The position numbers and the translations under genes were made by a program. A stretch of 21,713 bases of DNA from CAYUNA01 sp047629355. Lineage in GTDB: Bacteria > Bacteroidota > Bacteroidia > Chitinophagales > Saprospiraceae. Below the pieces are notes generated by a model. The model was not told where the DNA came from. It saw only the letters and a list, made by a program, of their open reading frames with translations, and searched no databases. This document shows positions 1-6,836 of the stretch, in pieces. The stretch spans positions 1 through 21,713 of the forward strand of contig JBLHWU010000105.1 of NCBI GenBank assembly GCA_047629355.1. Reading direction: 5' to 3'. Positions within the stretch are counted from its first letter, which is position 1; each line of letters opens with the position of its first letter.

Positions 1-1
1 T

Positions 2-586
2 ATTATTATTGAGCAATTTTGGGCGCAGACATGGATAGAGTGGACGATTTTGGTTACGTCTATTTTCTACATTGTTTTAGCTGCTCGCGAAAATATTTGG
101 TGTTGGTTCTTTGGGATTATCAGTTGTAGTCTGTGGGGATATGTGAGTTTTAATGCTAATTTAGTAGCGGATGGTTGGTTGCAAGTTTTTTATGTAGCGA
201 TTAGTTTCTGGGGAATTTATGAGTGGAAATTTCAAAAAAAATCAGCGAAAGATAAAGAATTGGAAATTAGCCAATTGTCTTTAATTCAGCACGCTGGCAT
301 TATTGCGCTTGGCGTTTTAATTAGCTTTCCGTTGGTCTATATTTTACAAAAATACTCGTTCGCGGAAGCTATCTATCTCGATTCGCTGACGACTGTCTTT
401 GCCGTCATTGCGACCTTCATGGTTGCTCGGAAAATTATTGAAAACTGGTTATACTGGATGGTAATTGACTTGATTTATATTTATTTATACGGTAGTCGCG
501 GCTTGTGGATGTTGGCGGTGATTATGGTTATTTATATCGTTATTGCGGGTTTTGGTTATTTTAATTGGAAAAAAGAACTCAAGTAA
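2..586 (+). CDS. pnuC: PnuC-type nicotinamide mononucleotide/vitamin transporter, 5'-truncated by the window edge
   Basis: This is an integral inner-membrane transporter of the PnuC family, which takes up nicotinamide riboside or a related vitamin precursor by facilitated diffusion coupled to phosphorylation in the cytoplasm. The frame is open from base 2, and the upstream residues (IEQFWAQTWIEWTI) match the N-terminal WIE region of the family, so the true start lies outside the window and only a few residues are missing. A TTG at 50 is therefore not the start. Family signatures are WCWFFGIISCSLWG, then LQVFYVAISFWGIYEW, and near the C-terminus ARKIIENWLYWMVIDLIYIYLY. Several hydrophobic helices span the protein. 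The gene converges on a leftward gene, with a hairpin between them. The exact substrate (NR, thiamine or riboflavin) cannot be read from the sequence; no kinase or riboswitch is visible in the window. Confidence 0.9.
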   Translation: MIIEQFWAQTWIEWTILVTSIFYIVLAARENIWCWFFGIISCSLWGYVSFNANLVADGWLQVFYVAISFWGIYEWKFQKKSAKDKELEISQLSLIQHAGIIALGVLISFPLVYILQKYSFAEAIYLDSLTTVFAVIATFMVARKIIENWLYWMVIDLIYIYLYGSRGLWMLAVIMVIYIVIAGFGYFNWKKELK

Positions 587-590
587 CTCA

Positions 591-642
591 GTTTTCCAAA
601 CCGAGAAGGCATTTGTCACATTACCTTCTCGGTTTAGAAAAC
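591..642. terminator. Bidirectional hairpin between convergent pnuC and the Lys1-like gene
   Basis: The arms at 591-609 and 624-642 pair over 19 bp with a single C/A mismatch around a 14-nt loop; the inner 12 bp (AAACCGAGAAGG with CCTTCTCGGTTT) are perfect. It lies between two stop codons of convergent genes and is followed by a T-rich stretch at 643-661, so it probably ends transcripts from both sides. Confidence 0.85.
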
Positions 643-660
643 CGATTTTCTTAGATTTTT

Positions 661-1860
661 TTAACCATTTAAATAATCACGAAGATACTCAAAATGCTTC
701 CCTAAGTCTCCATTCTCCGTCACCGTCGCTCTTTCCAAAATCACACTTTTTTTCTTCAGCAGCTCTGGCAAAATATTTTCGGTAAATTGCTTTCCAAAAG
801 ATTCTGACGCATCACGCGGCAATTCATTGGGTAAATTATCAACCGTCATCATATCAATCGTATTTTCACCAAAAGGGGCAGTCACATCCTCTGTTTTCGG
901 GTCATAACCAAAAATTGGCTTTGCAATCGTACTCGCAAATAAGGTCGAAGGAATTGAAGAAACTGGCGCAATATCACAGGTCACATCCGCAATTGTTTTG
1001 ATATTAAAATCATCCGATCGCATTTCTTCTTTCGTAAAAAAAGCAGGTGCAGCATTGTCCCAATAAATACCGTTAATCAAAATATCTGCTTTAGCGGCAT
1101 ATGGTGCAAAAATACTTTTATACGCTTTTGGATTGTCATAAAAATCCTGCTTTTCAAAAGGTTTATCGTCTTTTCGAGCAGCGTAGTTTTTACATTGCAA
1201 TTGTGTAAAGACCGCTTCTTGATAATTGTTTTTCAAAAAATCTTTTGGCGCAACTTGCCGAATTCCCATATCTTCTAGCACTTTTTGCGCACCTTTTCCT
1301 ACACGGCCTGTTCCTGTCAAAACAACTTTAATCGCTGGCAACTTCACCGTTTTATAAATCTCCAAAGCCTCTGCGTAATCGTGGCAATCTTTCAATCGTT
1401 TTAACGAAAATTCACCTGTCCGCATTCCGTAAGTCATCACGCCGTTGTGCGCGCCAACCATACCAGCAAAAAAACCAAAAGCAATCAGCCGTTTTTTCTT
1501 AGCATCGGTCAACACTTCGTAGTCCAACAATCGGATGTTTTTATCAATAACTGCTTGTAACAAATCCCTGTTATACACCTGTTTTTTAATCGTATGCGAA
1601 AAGAAAAAGTACGTCTTATTAGGAATTAATTGGTCAATTGGTACTTCTTTCACGCCCATCAATACATCACAATCTGCGACGCTATCCGACATTACAAATC
1701 CTTCTTTTTCATATTCTGTATTGGCATAACAGCGACTGGGCGATTCTGCAATGTGCAATTCAATTGGAAAGTTATCTCGAATGTGTGCAGCCTGTTTGGG
1801 AATAATGGGCACGCGAGAATCTGATGGTGTTTTTCCTTCACGGATGATGCCTAACTTCAT
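661..1860 (-). CDS. Lys1-like saccharopine dehydrogenase / NAD(P)-dependent oxidoreductase
   Basis: This 399-residue cytoplasmic enzyme belongs to the alanine dehydrogenase/transhydrogenase superfamily and is closest in motif content to saccharopine dehydrogenase (NAD+, L-lysine-forming). The N-terminal domain begins KLGIIREGKTPSDSRVP. Lys71 (in GVKEVP) and His89 (in FSHTIK) line up, by recollection, with the two catalytic residues of yeast Lys1. A Rossmann signature GTGRVGKG lies at about 183-190. Near the C-terminus IADVTCDI and TVDNLPNELPRDASESF match the Lys1 family. The likely reaction interconverts saccharopine with lysine plus 2-oxoglutarate, but many Bacteroidota proteins of this group are untested, and no other lysine-pathway gene is nearby. 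It has its own promoter at 1899-1929 and ends at a shared terminator. Family placement is firm; substrate is inferred. Confidence 0.8.
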   Translation of the reverse strand: MKLGIIREGKTPSDSRVPIIPKQAAHIRDNFPIELHIAESPSRCYANTEYEKEGFVMSDSVADCDVLMGVKEVPIDQLIPNKTYFFFSHTIKKQVYNRDLLQAVIDKNIRLLDYEVLTDAKKKRLIAFGFFAGMVGAHNGVMTYGMRTGEFSLKRLKDCHDYAEALEIYKTVKLPAIKVVLTGTGRVGKGAQKVLEDMGIRQVAPKDFLKNNYQEAVFTQLQCKNYAARKDDKPFEKQDFYDNPKAYKSIFAPYAAKADILINGIYWDNAAPAFFTKEEMRSDDFNIKTIADVTCDIAPVSSIPSTLFASTIAKPIFGYDPKTEDVTAPFGENTIDMMTVDNLPNELPRDASESFGKQFTENILPELLKKKSVILERATVTENGDLGKHFEYLRDYLNG

Positions 1861-1898
1861 AATTTATGGTAGATTTACTTGGTTGAAAACTATGCTGG

Positions 1899-1929
1899 CA
1901 AAGGTAAGAATTCTGAAAAGGGAAGCAAA
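1899..1929 (-). promoter_or_regulatory. Bacteroidota-type promoter for the Lys1-like gene
   Basis: Read on the minus strand this is TTTG (1926-1929), 19 nt, TACCTTTG (1899-1906), an exact match to the Bacteroidota -33/-7 pattern TTTG and TAnnTTTG with ideal spacing. It lies about 40 bp before the ATG at 1860. The -33 half overlaps the short gap just after the upstream cyclase stop codon. Confidence 0.75.
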
Positions 1930-1947
1930 TTTGGCGTTGATATTATT

Positions 1948-2601
1948 TTAGATCATCGCCACCGCCCTCACTGGAAACGTCCCAAAACCCTTAATTTTTG
2001 GTGGCAAAGCCGTAAAATAAAATTCTTCTTGACCAATTGAATCAAGATTAGTCATATGTTCCACAATCGGAATATCCGCACCGAGTAAAATGGTATGCGT
2101 CGGTCGTTTCAAGTCTTCGATGTCATCAATATTATGGGAATCAATGCCGACTAAGGTTACGCCAGCATCTTTTAAAAATTGGGCAGCAGCGGCAGTCAAG
2201 AAAGGATGATTTTCAAAGTATTGGTCAGTTTGCCAATGTTTCGACCAATTGGTTTGCACCAAAACGGCTTTATTTTTCAAATCTTTGCCTTCAAATAACG
2301 AACGGTCAATCCCTTTTTTGCCAACATCGCGGACATCTATCAAAACTGCTTCTAAATGCACCAATTTATCCAGTGATAATTCTGATAAATCCTTGCCATC
2401 CGTAAACCGATGAAACGGCGCATCAATGTATGTCCCCGTATTCGCCACCATTTCGATTTTACCAATCTGAAATTCTGTCCCATGACTAAATACTTGACGC
2501 GAAGCGACTCGACTCATATAGTCGCAAATCAACGGCGCAGGTAAGCCTTTGTAAGTAATCATGCCGTCTTCAATGGTGTGGGAGAGGTCGATTTTTTTCA
2601 T
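1948..2601 (-). CDS. Cyclase-family (kynurenine formamidase-like) hydrolase with a variant metal motif
   Basis: This 217-residue soluble protein belongs to the cyclase/KynB superfamily of metal-dependent amide or ester hydrolases. It starts KKIDLSHTIEDGM, typical of the family. The usual metal motif HxGTHxDxPxH appears as NTGTYIDAPFH at residues 54-64: the first His is Asn54 and the second is Tyr58, while Asp60 and His64 remain. The C-terminal half keeps GIDSHNIDDIED, HTILLGADIPIVEHMTNL and FPVRAVAM, so the fold is intact and the gene is not decaying. It follows the ABM-domain gene on the same strand with a 12-nt gap, which suggests cotranscription and a shared substrate or pathway, but that substrate cannot be named. 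The altered ligands may mean a different metal or a non-formamidase activity. Confidence 0.85.
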   Translation of the reverse strand: MKKIDLSHTIEDGMITYKGLPAPLICDYMSRVASRQVFSHGTEFQIGKIEMVANTGTYIDAPFHRFTDGKDLSELSLDKLVHLEAVLIDVRDVGKKGIDRSLFEGKDLKNKAVLVQTNWSKHWQTDQYFENHPFLTAAAAQFLKDAGVTLVGIDSHNIDDIEDLKRPTHTILLGADIPIVEHMTNLDSIGQEEFYFTALPPKIKGFGTFPVRAVAMI

Positions 2602-2613
2602 GATGTAATAGTG

Positions 2614-2913
2614 TTAAGAATCCAAAGTACTCGCGACTTTTACACTCCAAGCCTCTGGTTTACCCGAAAAAAGCACTTTCGTCTTCGCCCACGTCGCAAT
2701 GAATAAATCGGAATGTCGATAAGCATTCAAGTCGTCTTCACTTGTCCAAAAACTGTAGGTGAAAAGAATATTTGGGTCGCGCGTGCCTTGCCACAATTCC
2801 AAGTGATGGCAGCCTTGACGAGCGCGAATTTTATGTTTAGAGTCTTCGAAAATCTGCTTGAAAGCGTCGATGTTTTCGGGATGGAAAGTTAATTTAACAA
2901 TGCGTTTTATCAT
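2614..2913 (-). CDS. Small antibiotic-biosynthesis-monooxygenase (ABM) domain protein
   Basis: This 99-residue protein fits the ABM/dimeric alpha-beta barrel fold. It begins IKRIVKLTFHPENIDAFKQIFE, followed by GCHHLELWQGTRDPN and FTYSFWTSEDDLNAYRHSDLF, the usual order of strand, helix and Trp-containing segment. Such proteins are small dimers; some are cofactor-free oxygenases or haem-degrading enzymes, and others have unknown roles. No haem-ligand pattern of the IsdG type (Asn plus Trp plus His) can be assigned with confidence. It lies 12 nt upstream of the cyclase-family gene and probably shares its transcript. Upstream, at 2914-3178, is repeat-rich DNA with no clear promoter match, so the unit may be read from further away. 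The biochemical function is unknown. Confidence 0.8.
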   Translation of the reverse strand: MIKRIVKLTFHPENIDAFKQIFEDSKHKIRARQGCHHLELWQGTRDPNILFTYSFWTSEDDLNAYRHSDLFIATWAKTKVLFSGKPEAWSVKVASTLDS

Positions 2914-2930
2914 AGAATAAAGGTGTGAAA

Positions 2931-3002
2931 AAAGGGAGTTTGAGAGAGAAAAAACCTTTTTTCATTCTTAAAGACCCTATTCGCTCTGCCGTAGGCAGCG
3001 CG
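2931..3002 (+). repeat. Dispersed palindromic repeat, copy 1 (degraded)
   Basis: It shares with the elements at 6528 and 21305 the start GGGAGTTTGAGAGAGAAAA, then an imperfect complementary arm around TTTTTTCATTCTTAAA, then a distal hairpin CTGCC-GTA-GGCAG at 2986-2998. The first hairpin is the most decayed of the three copies. It lies just upstream of the ABM-domain gene. Confidence 0.65.
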
Positions 3003-3009
3003 TAATTAT

Positions 3010-3169
3010 TAGCCTTGTTACTCTTTAATAAATACTCGTCTGAAAATATTTCTTTCCGCTATTTTCCTTAAAAAATCATTCAATAGAGGAGCTATTCAAT
3101 GATTTTTTAAATAAAGCTAGCAAAAAAATCTAAATTTCATACAAGCATTTTTAAAGAGTAACAAGGCTA
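3010..3169. repeat. MITE-like element with 19-bp perfect terminal inverted repeats
   Basis: TAGCCTTGTTACTCTTTAA at 3010-3028 is exactly complementary to 3151-3169. In the middle, 3068-3086 and 3092-3110 form a second stem that is 18/19 complementary around a 5-nt loop (AGGAG). The element has no ORF. It fills the gap between the stop codon of the SAM hydrolase-family gene (3179) and the ABM gene. It could be a miniature mobile element, a large mRNA hairpin or a leftward terminator. No convincing target duplication is visible. Confidence 0.7.
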
Positions 3170-3178
3170 TTTATATTT

Positions 3179-3946
3179 TTATCCAAAATCTATCTGAATC
3201 GTATCATCCAACTTTAAATTAAACAAGCTACTTGCCTTTCCCATACTCACCGAAATTTCTAAATAATTGGTTGTATTAAAACGGCAAAATGGTTCGCCCA
3301 CTGGCACCTCGAAATAAAAATTGCAGACCTTTGTAAGTGGATTATTTCGTTTAAAATAAAGTTTAAAATCACGCCCACTGCGCACTTGTTCAAATAACTC
3401 TTGATGAATATTAACCACCACATTCTCATAATCATCGACATAAATTACCGAGCCTCGTAATTGATTTGGACTGATTACAGGATGCAAAGTTAGCCGTTGC
3501 ATGATTTCATCAACAGGGCGACCAATTTCCGAGAATGATTCCTCTGATGTAAGGTAGTTGACAGCTTGCGCCATAACTTCTACCAATGGAAAGGAACTTT
3601 TTCCTTCAAAAGGTAATTCATAAACTTGGGTAGGCGTTTCTTCAAAAAGTAGAGAAAAAATGCCGTTATTAGGTCCCAGAAAATAATGGTTTTTATAATA
3701 AACGGCTAAAAATTGCTGACTGCCTTGTGGCAAATCATTAATCGTGATGATATGGATGGTGTTGTCAGGAAAACTTCGCCACGCATTTTTTAACACAAAG
3801 GCAGCGCGAACGAGGTCGTATTTTGGAATTTCATTAGAAATATCTACCAAGTTTAAAGTGGCATTTTGACATAGTATCGCCCCTTTCAGCATGGCTGTGT
3901 AGTAATCTTTATTGCCAAAATCAGTCGTTAGGGTTACGATTTGCAT
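3179..3946 (-). CDS. SAM hydroxide adenosyltransferase family (DUF62) protein
   Basis: This 255-residue protein belongs to the family that includes SAM hydroxide adenosyltransferase and the SAM-dependent fluorinase and chlorinase. Members hydrolyse S-adenosylmethionine to adenosine and methionine, or add a halide. Visible hallmarks are TLTTDFGNKDYYTAMLKG at the N-terminus, VDISNEIPKYDLVRAAFVL, and FLGPNNGIFSLL. The C-terminal barrel begins near residue 165 (RGSVIYVDDYENVVVNI). The usual VDPGVG segment followed by an Arg is replaced by INDLPQGSQQ, so a catalytic Arg of the canonical Asp-Arg-His set is not visible. That substitution may be a lineage feature, and activity is uncertain. The gene has a very long palindrome-rich upstream region. 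Its downstream end is followed by the MITE-like element. Confidence 0.85.
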   Translation of the reverse strand: MQIVTLTTDFGNKDYYTAMLKGAILCQNATLNLVDISNEIPKYDLVRAAFVLKNAWRSFPDNTIHIITINDLPQGSQQFLAVYYKNHYFLGPNNGIFSLLFEETPTQVYELPFEGKSSFPLVEVMAQAVNYLTSEESFSEIGRPVDEIMQRLTLHPVISPNQLRGSVIYVDDYENVVVNIHQELFEQVRSGRDFKLYFKRNNPLTKVCNFYFEVPVGEPFCRFNTTNYLEISVSMGKASSLFNLKLDDTIQIDFG

Positions 3947-4050
3947 AGTATGAATGATTTTAAATGGATGGCTGCTTACATTTTAAATATCGTATCCCCG
4001 TTGTATTTAAAAATTGGTCGTGTAGTTTCATCCTTCAGATTTTTTCAAAT

Positions 4051-4217
4051 TCTTGGAAAACGAATTTAATAAGTTAGACCAGAATGTGCAGTTATTTTTT
4101 TCTTCTAAAAGGTTTTAAAAATTAATGCATAGTCTTTTTATGCACTCATTTTTTAAGGTTTTTAGAAGAAAAAAGAACAAGTATAATAGTCTAAGTTCTT
4201 GAATTCATTTTCCTTAG
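4051..4217. repeat. Large imperfect palindrome A upstream of the SAM hydrolase-family gene
   Basis: The outer arms 4051-4079 and 4189-4217 are complementary at roughly three quarters of positions (for example GTTAGAC with GTCTAAG and GGAAAACGAATT with AATTCATTTTCC). The inner arms 4102-4131 and 4139-4168 pair around a 7-nt loop, with a small mismatched block in the middle. No ORF. Confidence 0.65.
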
Positions 4218-4267
4218 TCTTTCATTTACTTTGAAAAACGTAATTTTGACCCAAATGTACTAAAGAA

Positions 4268-4421
4268 GTTGTTTAAAGATGTCTTGCTGGTCTCTTAAAA
4301 TATCTTTTTGCCCAAATTGGAGAATTTCTTCGTTCCGTAGCAGGGACTATGCAACGAAAAAAATGCTCCAATTTGAACAAAAATCTTATTTTAATAGTCT
4401 CAGCAGAGATTCTTAAACAAC
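4268..4421. repeat. Large imperfect palindrome B with an inner hairpin
   Basis: The arms run from GTTGTTTAA (4268-4276) to TTAAACAAC (4413-4421), with further pairing through CAAATTGGAG and CTCCAATTTG near the centre. The apex holds a third small stem, TTCGTTCCGTAG with CTATGCAACGAA. An open frame on the minus strand across it is produced by the repeat and has no protein-like features. Confidence 0.65.
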
Positions 4422-4478
4422 ATTTTAAATGTTGATAGTTAGCCATTAAGGATTGATTTTGAAGCCAAAATTTAATAC

Positions 4479-4510
4479 CAAATGTACTTTTATTCGAGCA
4501 CAAAAGGCAA
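4479..4510 (-). promoter_or_regulatory. Possible leftward promoter
   Basis: On the minus strand this reads TTG (4508-4510), 21 nt, TACATTTG (4479-4486), fitting the Bacteroidota -33/-7 pattern. If used, the transcript of the SAM hydrolase-family gene would carry a leader of about 530 nt containing both palindromes. A second TACATTTG at 4252-4259 lacks a visible -33 box. Confidence 0.35.
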
Positions 4511-4694
4511 TTAGCAACATTTTTTTTAAACAAAATTTATTCTAAAACCTTTTAAAAACAGGAATTCTAAATTAACGAAACGAAACGAATATACCAATAC
4601 ACCAATTTACTAATAAGGAATTAGGGAATAAATAAGTTGCCTGAATTGATGTAGCGACTTTTTTTCTACTTCTTGAACTAATACACCATCTATA

Positions 4695-5732
4695 TTGAGT
4701 GAAATTATTTTAACTTTGGAGGGCGTTGACCCAGTAGAATTGTATGGTCAAAAAAACGCGAATTTACACCTGTTTCGAGCAGCATTCCCAGAAATTTCTA
4801 TCACAGCGCGTGGCAGTAATTTGAAACTATCTGGTGAAAAAAAATATACGCAAAAGGCGAAAATGAAGTTTGAAACGATGGTTCGGATGGTCAAAGAACA
4901 CAAAGAATTATCTACGCAAACGGTCGAAGATTTGCTCAACGGAGGCAATCCATATCAGAATCAAGTCAGCAGCAACGGCAACGGTAGCAAGACGATTGTG
5001 CATGGTCGAGGTGGAAAAGTGATTAAGGCAAAAACGCACAATCAGCTTATTTTGGTTGACGCCGCAGAGAAAAATGATGTGGTATTCGCCGTCGGACCAG
5101 CAGGTACTGGTAAGACTTATATTGCGGTTGCCTTGGCAGTGAAAGCCTTGAAAAACAAGACGGTTAAAAAAATTATTTTAACCCGTCCGGCAGTAGAAGC
5201 AGGGGAGAGTTTAGGTTTTTTACCAGGTGATTTGAATGAAAAAATTGACCCGTATTTGCGACCGTTATTTGATGCCTTGGATGATATGTTTCCGCCAGAT
5301 AAGTTGGCTTATTTTATGCAAAATGGAATCATTGAAATTGCACCGCTTGCTTTCATGCGTGGACGAACATTGGACAATGCATTTATCATTCTTGATGAAG
5401 CGCAAAATACAACGACGATGCAAATCAAAATGTTTTTGACGCGACTCGGACCAAATGCAAAAGCTATCATTACAGGTGATCTGTCGCAGATTGATTTGCC
5501 TGGAAATGTAAGTTCTGGCTTACGTCGGGCAACGGAAGTCCTGAGTCATTTGCAAGGCATTGCAACAGTTCGATTGACCGCAGATGATGTCGTTCGACAC
5601 CGTTTGGTGAAGGATATTATCATGGCTTACGAAAAGGCGAATGAAGAATGGGCAGCGCGAAAAGATGAACGGCAACGGAAGAGTCGAAAGAATTTTCGAG
5701 GACGAGCAGAGAGGAATGAGGAGGAAGAATAA
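4695..5732 (+). CDS. phoH: PhoH family ATPase (PhoH-like, KH-type N-terminus)
   Basis: This 345-residue cytoplasmic P-loop ATPase belongs to the PhoH/YbeZ family, associated with RNA metabolism and, in many bacteria, with the YbeY ribosome-maturation nuclease. Residues 1 to about 90 form the small N-terminal domain (EIILTLEGVDPVELYGQKNANL, ITARGSNLKLSGE). The Walker A motif GPAGTGKT is at 134-141. The segment LTRPAVEAGESLGFLPGDLNEKIDPYLRP is diagnostic, and Walker B IILDEAQNT is at 231-239, followed by TGDLSQIDLP. The C-terminus is a charged tail. No ATG precedes the conserved start of the domain: an in-frame stop lies at 4674 and the only good start is TTG at 4695. osmC follows on the same strand 71 nt downstream. 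Family certain; cellular role inferred. Confidence 0.95.
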   Translation: MSEIILTLEGVDPVELYGQKNANLHLFRAAFPEISITARGSNLKLSGEKKYTQKAKMKFETMVRMVKEHKELSTQTVEDLLNGGNPYQNQVSSNGNGSKTIVHGRGGKVIKAKTHNQLILVDAAEKNDVVFAVGPAGTGKTYIAVALAVKALKNKTVKKIILTRPAVEAGESLGFLPGDLNEKIDPYLRPLFDALDDMFPPDKLAYFMQNGIIEIAPLAFMRGRTLDNAFIILDEAQNTTTMQIKMFLTRLGPNAKAIITGDLSQIDLPGNVSSGLRRATEVLSHLQGIATVRLTADDVVRHRLVKDIIMAYEKANEEWAARKDERQRKSRKNFRGRAERNEEEE

Positions 5733-5803
5733 AGCTGAAAGCGGTTGACGGAAGACGGTTGGCGGTGTTTCAGATGAATAAATTAATGCAAAAAAATAAA
5801 TCA

Positions 5804-6205
5804 ATGACTTCTAAAATAACTTACACGGGCAATCTTCGCACCGAAGCGACTCATTTAAAATCAGGAACGACCATCATTACCGACGCTCCGACGGACAACA
5901 ACGGCAAGGGAGAAGCATTTTCTCCAACTGATTTGGTAGCGACCGCAGCAGCAAGTTGTATGATGACCATCATGGGTATTAAAGCCGATGGAAAAGGGTT
6001 GAATATTGATGGAGCTTCAGCGACCGTGAATAAAATTATGGGCTCGAATCCACGCCACATTGCCAAGATTGAAATCGTGATTACGATGCCTAAAAATGGT
6101 TATTCTGATAGCGATAAAAAATCGTTGATGGCTGCGGGAAATGGATGTCCAGTTCATAAAAGTTTGGGGGAAGATGTAGAGATTGAATCACGTTTTGAAT
6201 GGTAA
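5804..6205 (+). CDS. OsmC/Ohr family peroxide-reducing protein
   Basis: This 133-residue OsmC-family protein reduces organic or fatty-acid peroxides with a reactive Cys pair. The sequence begins TSKITYTGNLRTEATHLKSG, continues with ITDAPTDNNGKGEAFSPTDLVATAAASCMMTIMG, and ends with GCPVHKSL. Cys52 and Cys115 are the expected pair. A frame extends upstream to an ATG at 5759, but the family's N-terminus is MTSKI, so the ATG at 5804 was chosen; the extra residues would come from a low-complexity spacer. It may be cotranscribed with phoH, 71 nt upstream, and is followed by a clear terminator at 6240. It resembles the OsmC branch more than Ohr, but the physiological substrate is not shown by the sequence. 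Confidence 0.9.
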   Translation: MTSKITYTGNLRTEATHLKSGTTIITDAPTDNNGKGEAFSPTDLVATAAASCMMTIMGIKADGKGLNIDGASATVNKIMGSNPRHIAKIEIVITMPKNGYSDSDKKSLMAAGNGCPVHKSLGEDVEIESRFEW

Positions 6206-6239
6206 GTTTTTATTTAAAACGGTTTTCGATTTTCTAAAT

Positions 6240-6281
6240 AAAATAGGTGTAAGACGATTGTGTTTTACACCTATTTTTTAG
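6240..6281 (+). terminator. Rho-independent terminator after osmC
   Basis: AAATAGGTGTAA (6241-6252) pairs perfectly with TTACACCTATTT (6265-6276) around a 12-nt loop and runs into CTATTTTTTAG. It closes the phoH-osmC unit. Confidence 0.85.
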
Positions 6282-6527
6282 TTTGAAATTAAAAAGTTAA
6301 GCAAGTTCAAATTGCTTTCAGGATTTATTGGTCTCAGCAAAAGGTTTAAAACCTCGTACTTTAGTACGATAAATTTATTAAATTCTTTTCACTGATACAT
6401 TTTGATTGATTAATTGGCTTTACATAACAAGGTAGCATAGCCGTTAGAGAAGCTGTCTTGTTCTATGGGCGACTTTAGTCGCGAGTCAATTAACCCACCT
6501 ACTTTAGTAGGTGGTATTTGAGTTGAA

Positions 6528-6613
6528 TAAGGGGAGTTTGAGGGAGAAAAATGGGTCTAAACCCATTTTTCTCCCTTCAAAAGCTCCAGCCCCGTCGCCG
6601 TAGGCGACGGGCT
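6528..6613 (+). repeat. Dispersed palindromic repeat, copy 2 (best preserved)
   Basis: GTTTGAGGGAGAAAAATGGG at 6536-6555 folds on ACCCATTTTTCTCCCTTCAAA with a CTAA loop and a single bulged T. Downstream, CCCGTCGCC-GTA-GGCGACGGG at 6591-6611 is a perfect 9-bp stem. It aligns with copies at 2931 and 21305 in the same orientation. Confidence 0.75.
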
Positions 6614-6680
6614 AAGTGTGGTTCTGAAATCAGATTGAACTTACAAAGTTAAATATCAAATAACTACGAAGTAGTTGAAC

Positions 6681-6836
6681 AGGAATAACCTCGGATGCAA
6701 TCCGAGAGATAATGAAGAAGTGTATCGCAACTCCGGAGAAGTTGAACAACATAGGAAATGGCATCCAAAAGGTTCAACTCCTTCAGCATTATCGCACCTA
6801 ATTTTATTCTCGCAGATTGCATTTGTGGCTATTCTT
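6681..6836. repeat. Large imperfect palindrome before the amidohydrolase gene
   Basis: AGGAATAACCTCGGATGCAA (from 6681) is complementary with scattered changes to the segment ending at 6836 (TTGCATTTGTGGCTATTCTT). The inner parts GATAATGAAGAAG and CTTCAGCATTATC, and GTTGAAC and GTTCAAC, also pair. The right arm carries about 17 extra bases. A small stem CTCGGAT-GCA-ATCCGAG (6690-6706) sits within the left arm. Confidence 0.55.

Larger units (their letters stand above)
3947..4694. other. Palindrome-rich intergenic region between divergent genes
   Basis: This roughly 750-bp gap separates a leftward gene from rightward phoH and contains no credible gene. It holds two large imperfect palindromes (4051-4217 and 4268-4421) and two copies of CCAAATGTACT (4251-4261 and 4478-4488). 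Each copy reads TACATTTG on the minus strand, the Bacteroidota -7 consensus. Positions 4560-4690 are plain AT-rich DNA with no recognised signal. Confidence 0.7.

Noticed and set aside
4273..4533. Open frame of 86 codons on the minus strand
   Set aside because: It is generated by the arms of palindrome B, has no domain, no protein-like composition and no supporting context.
6354..6514. CRISPR-like array
   Set aside because: The three hairpins differ in stem sequence and spacing, with no conserved repeat length and no cas gene.
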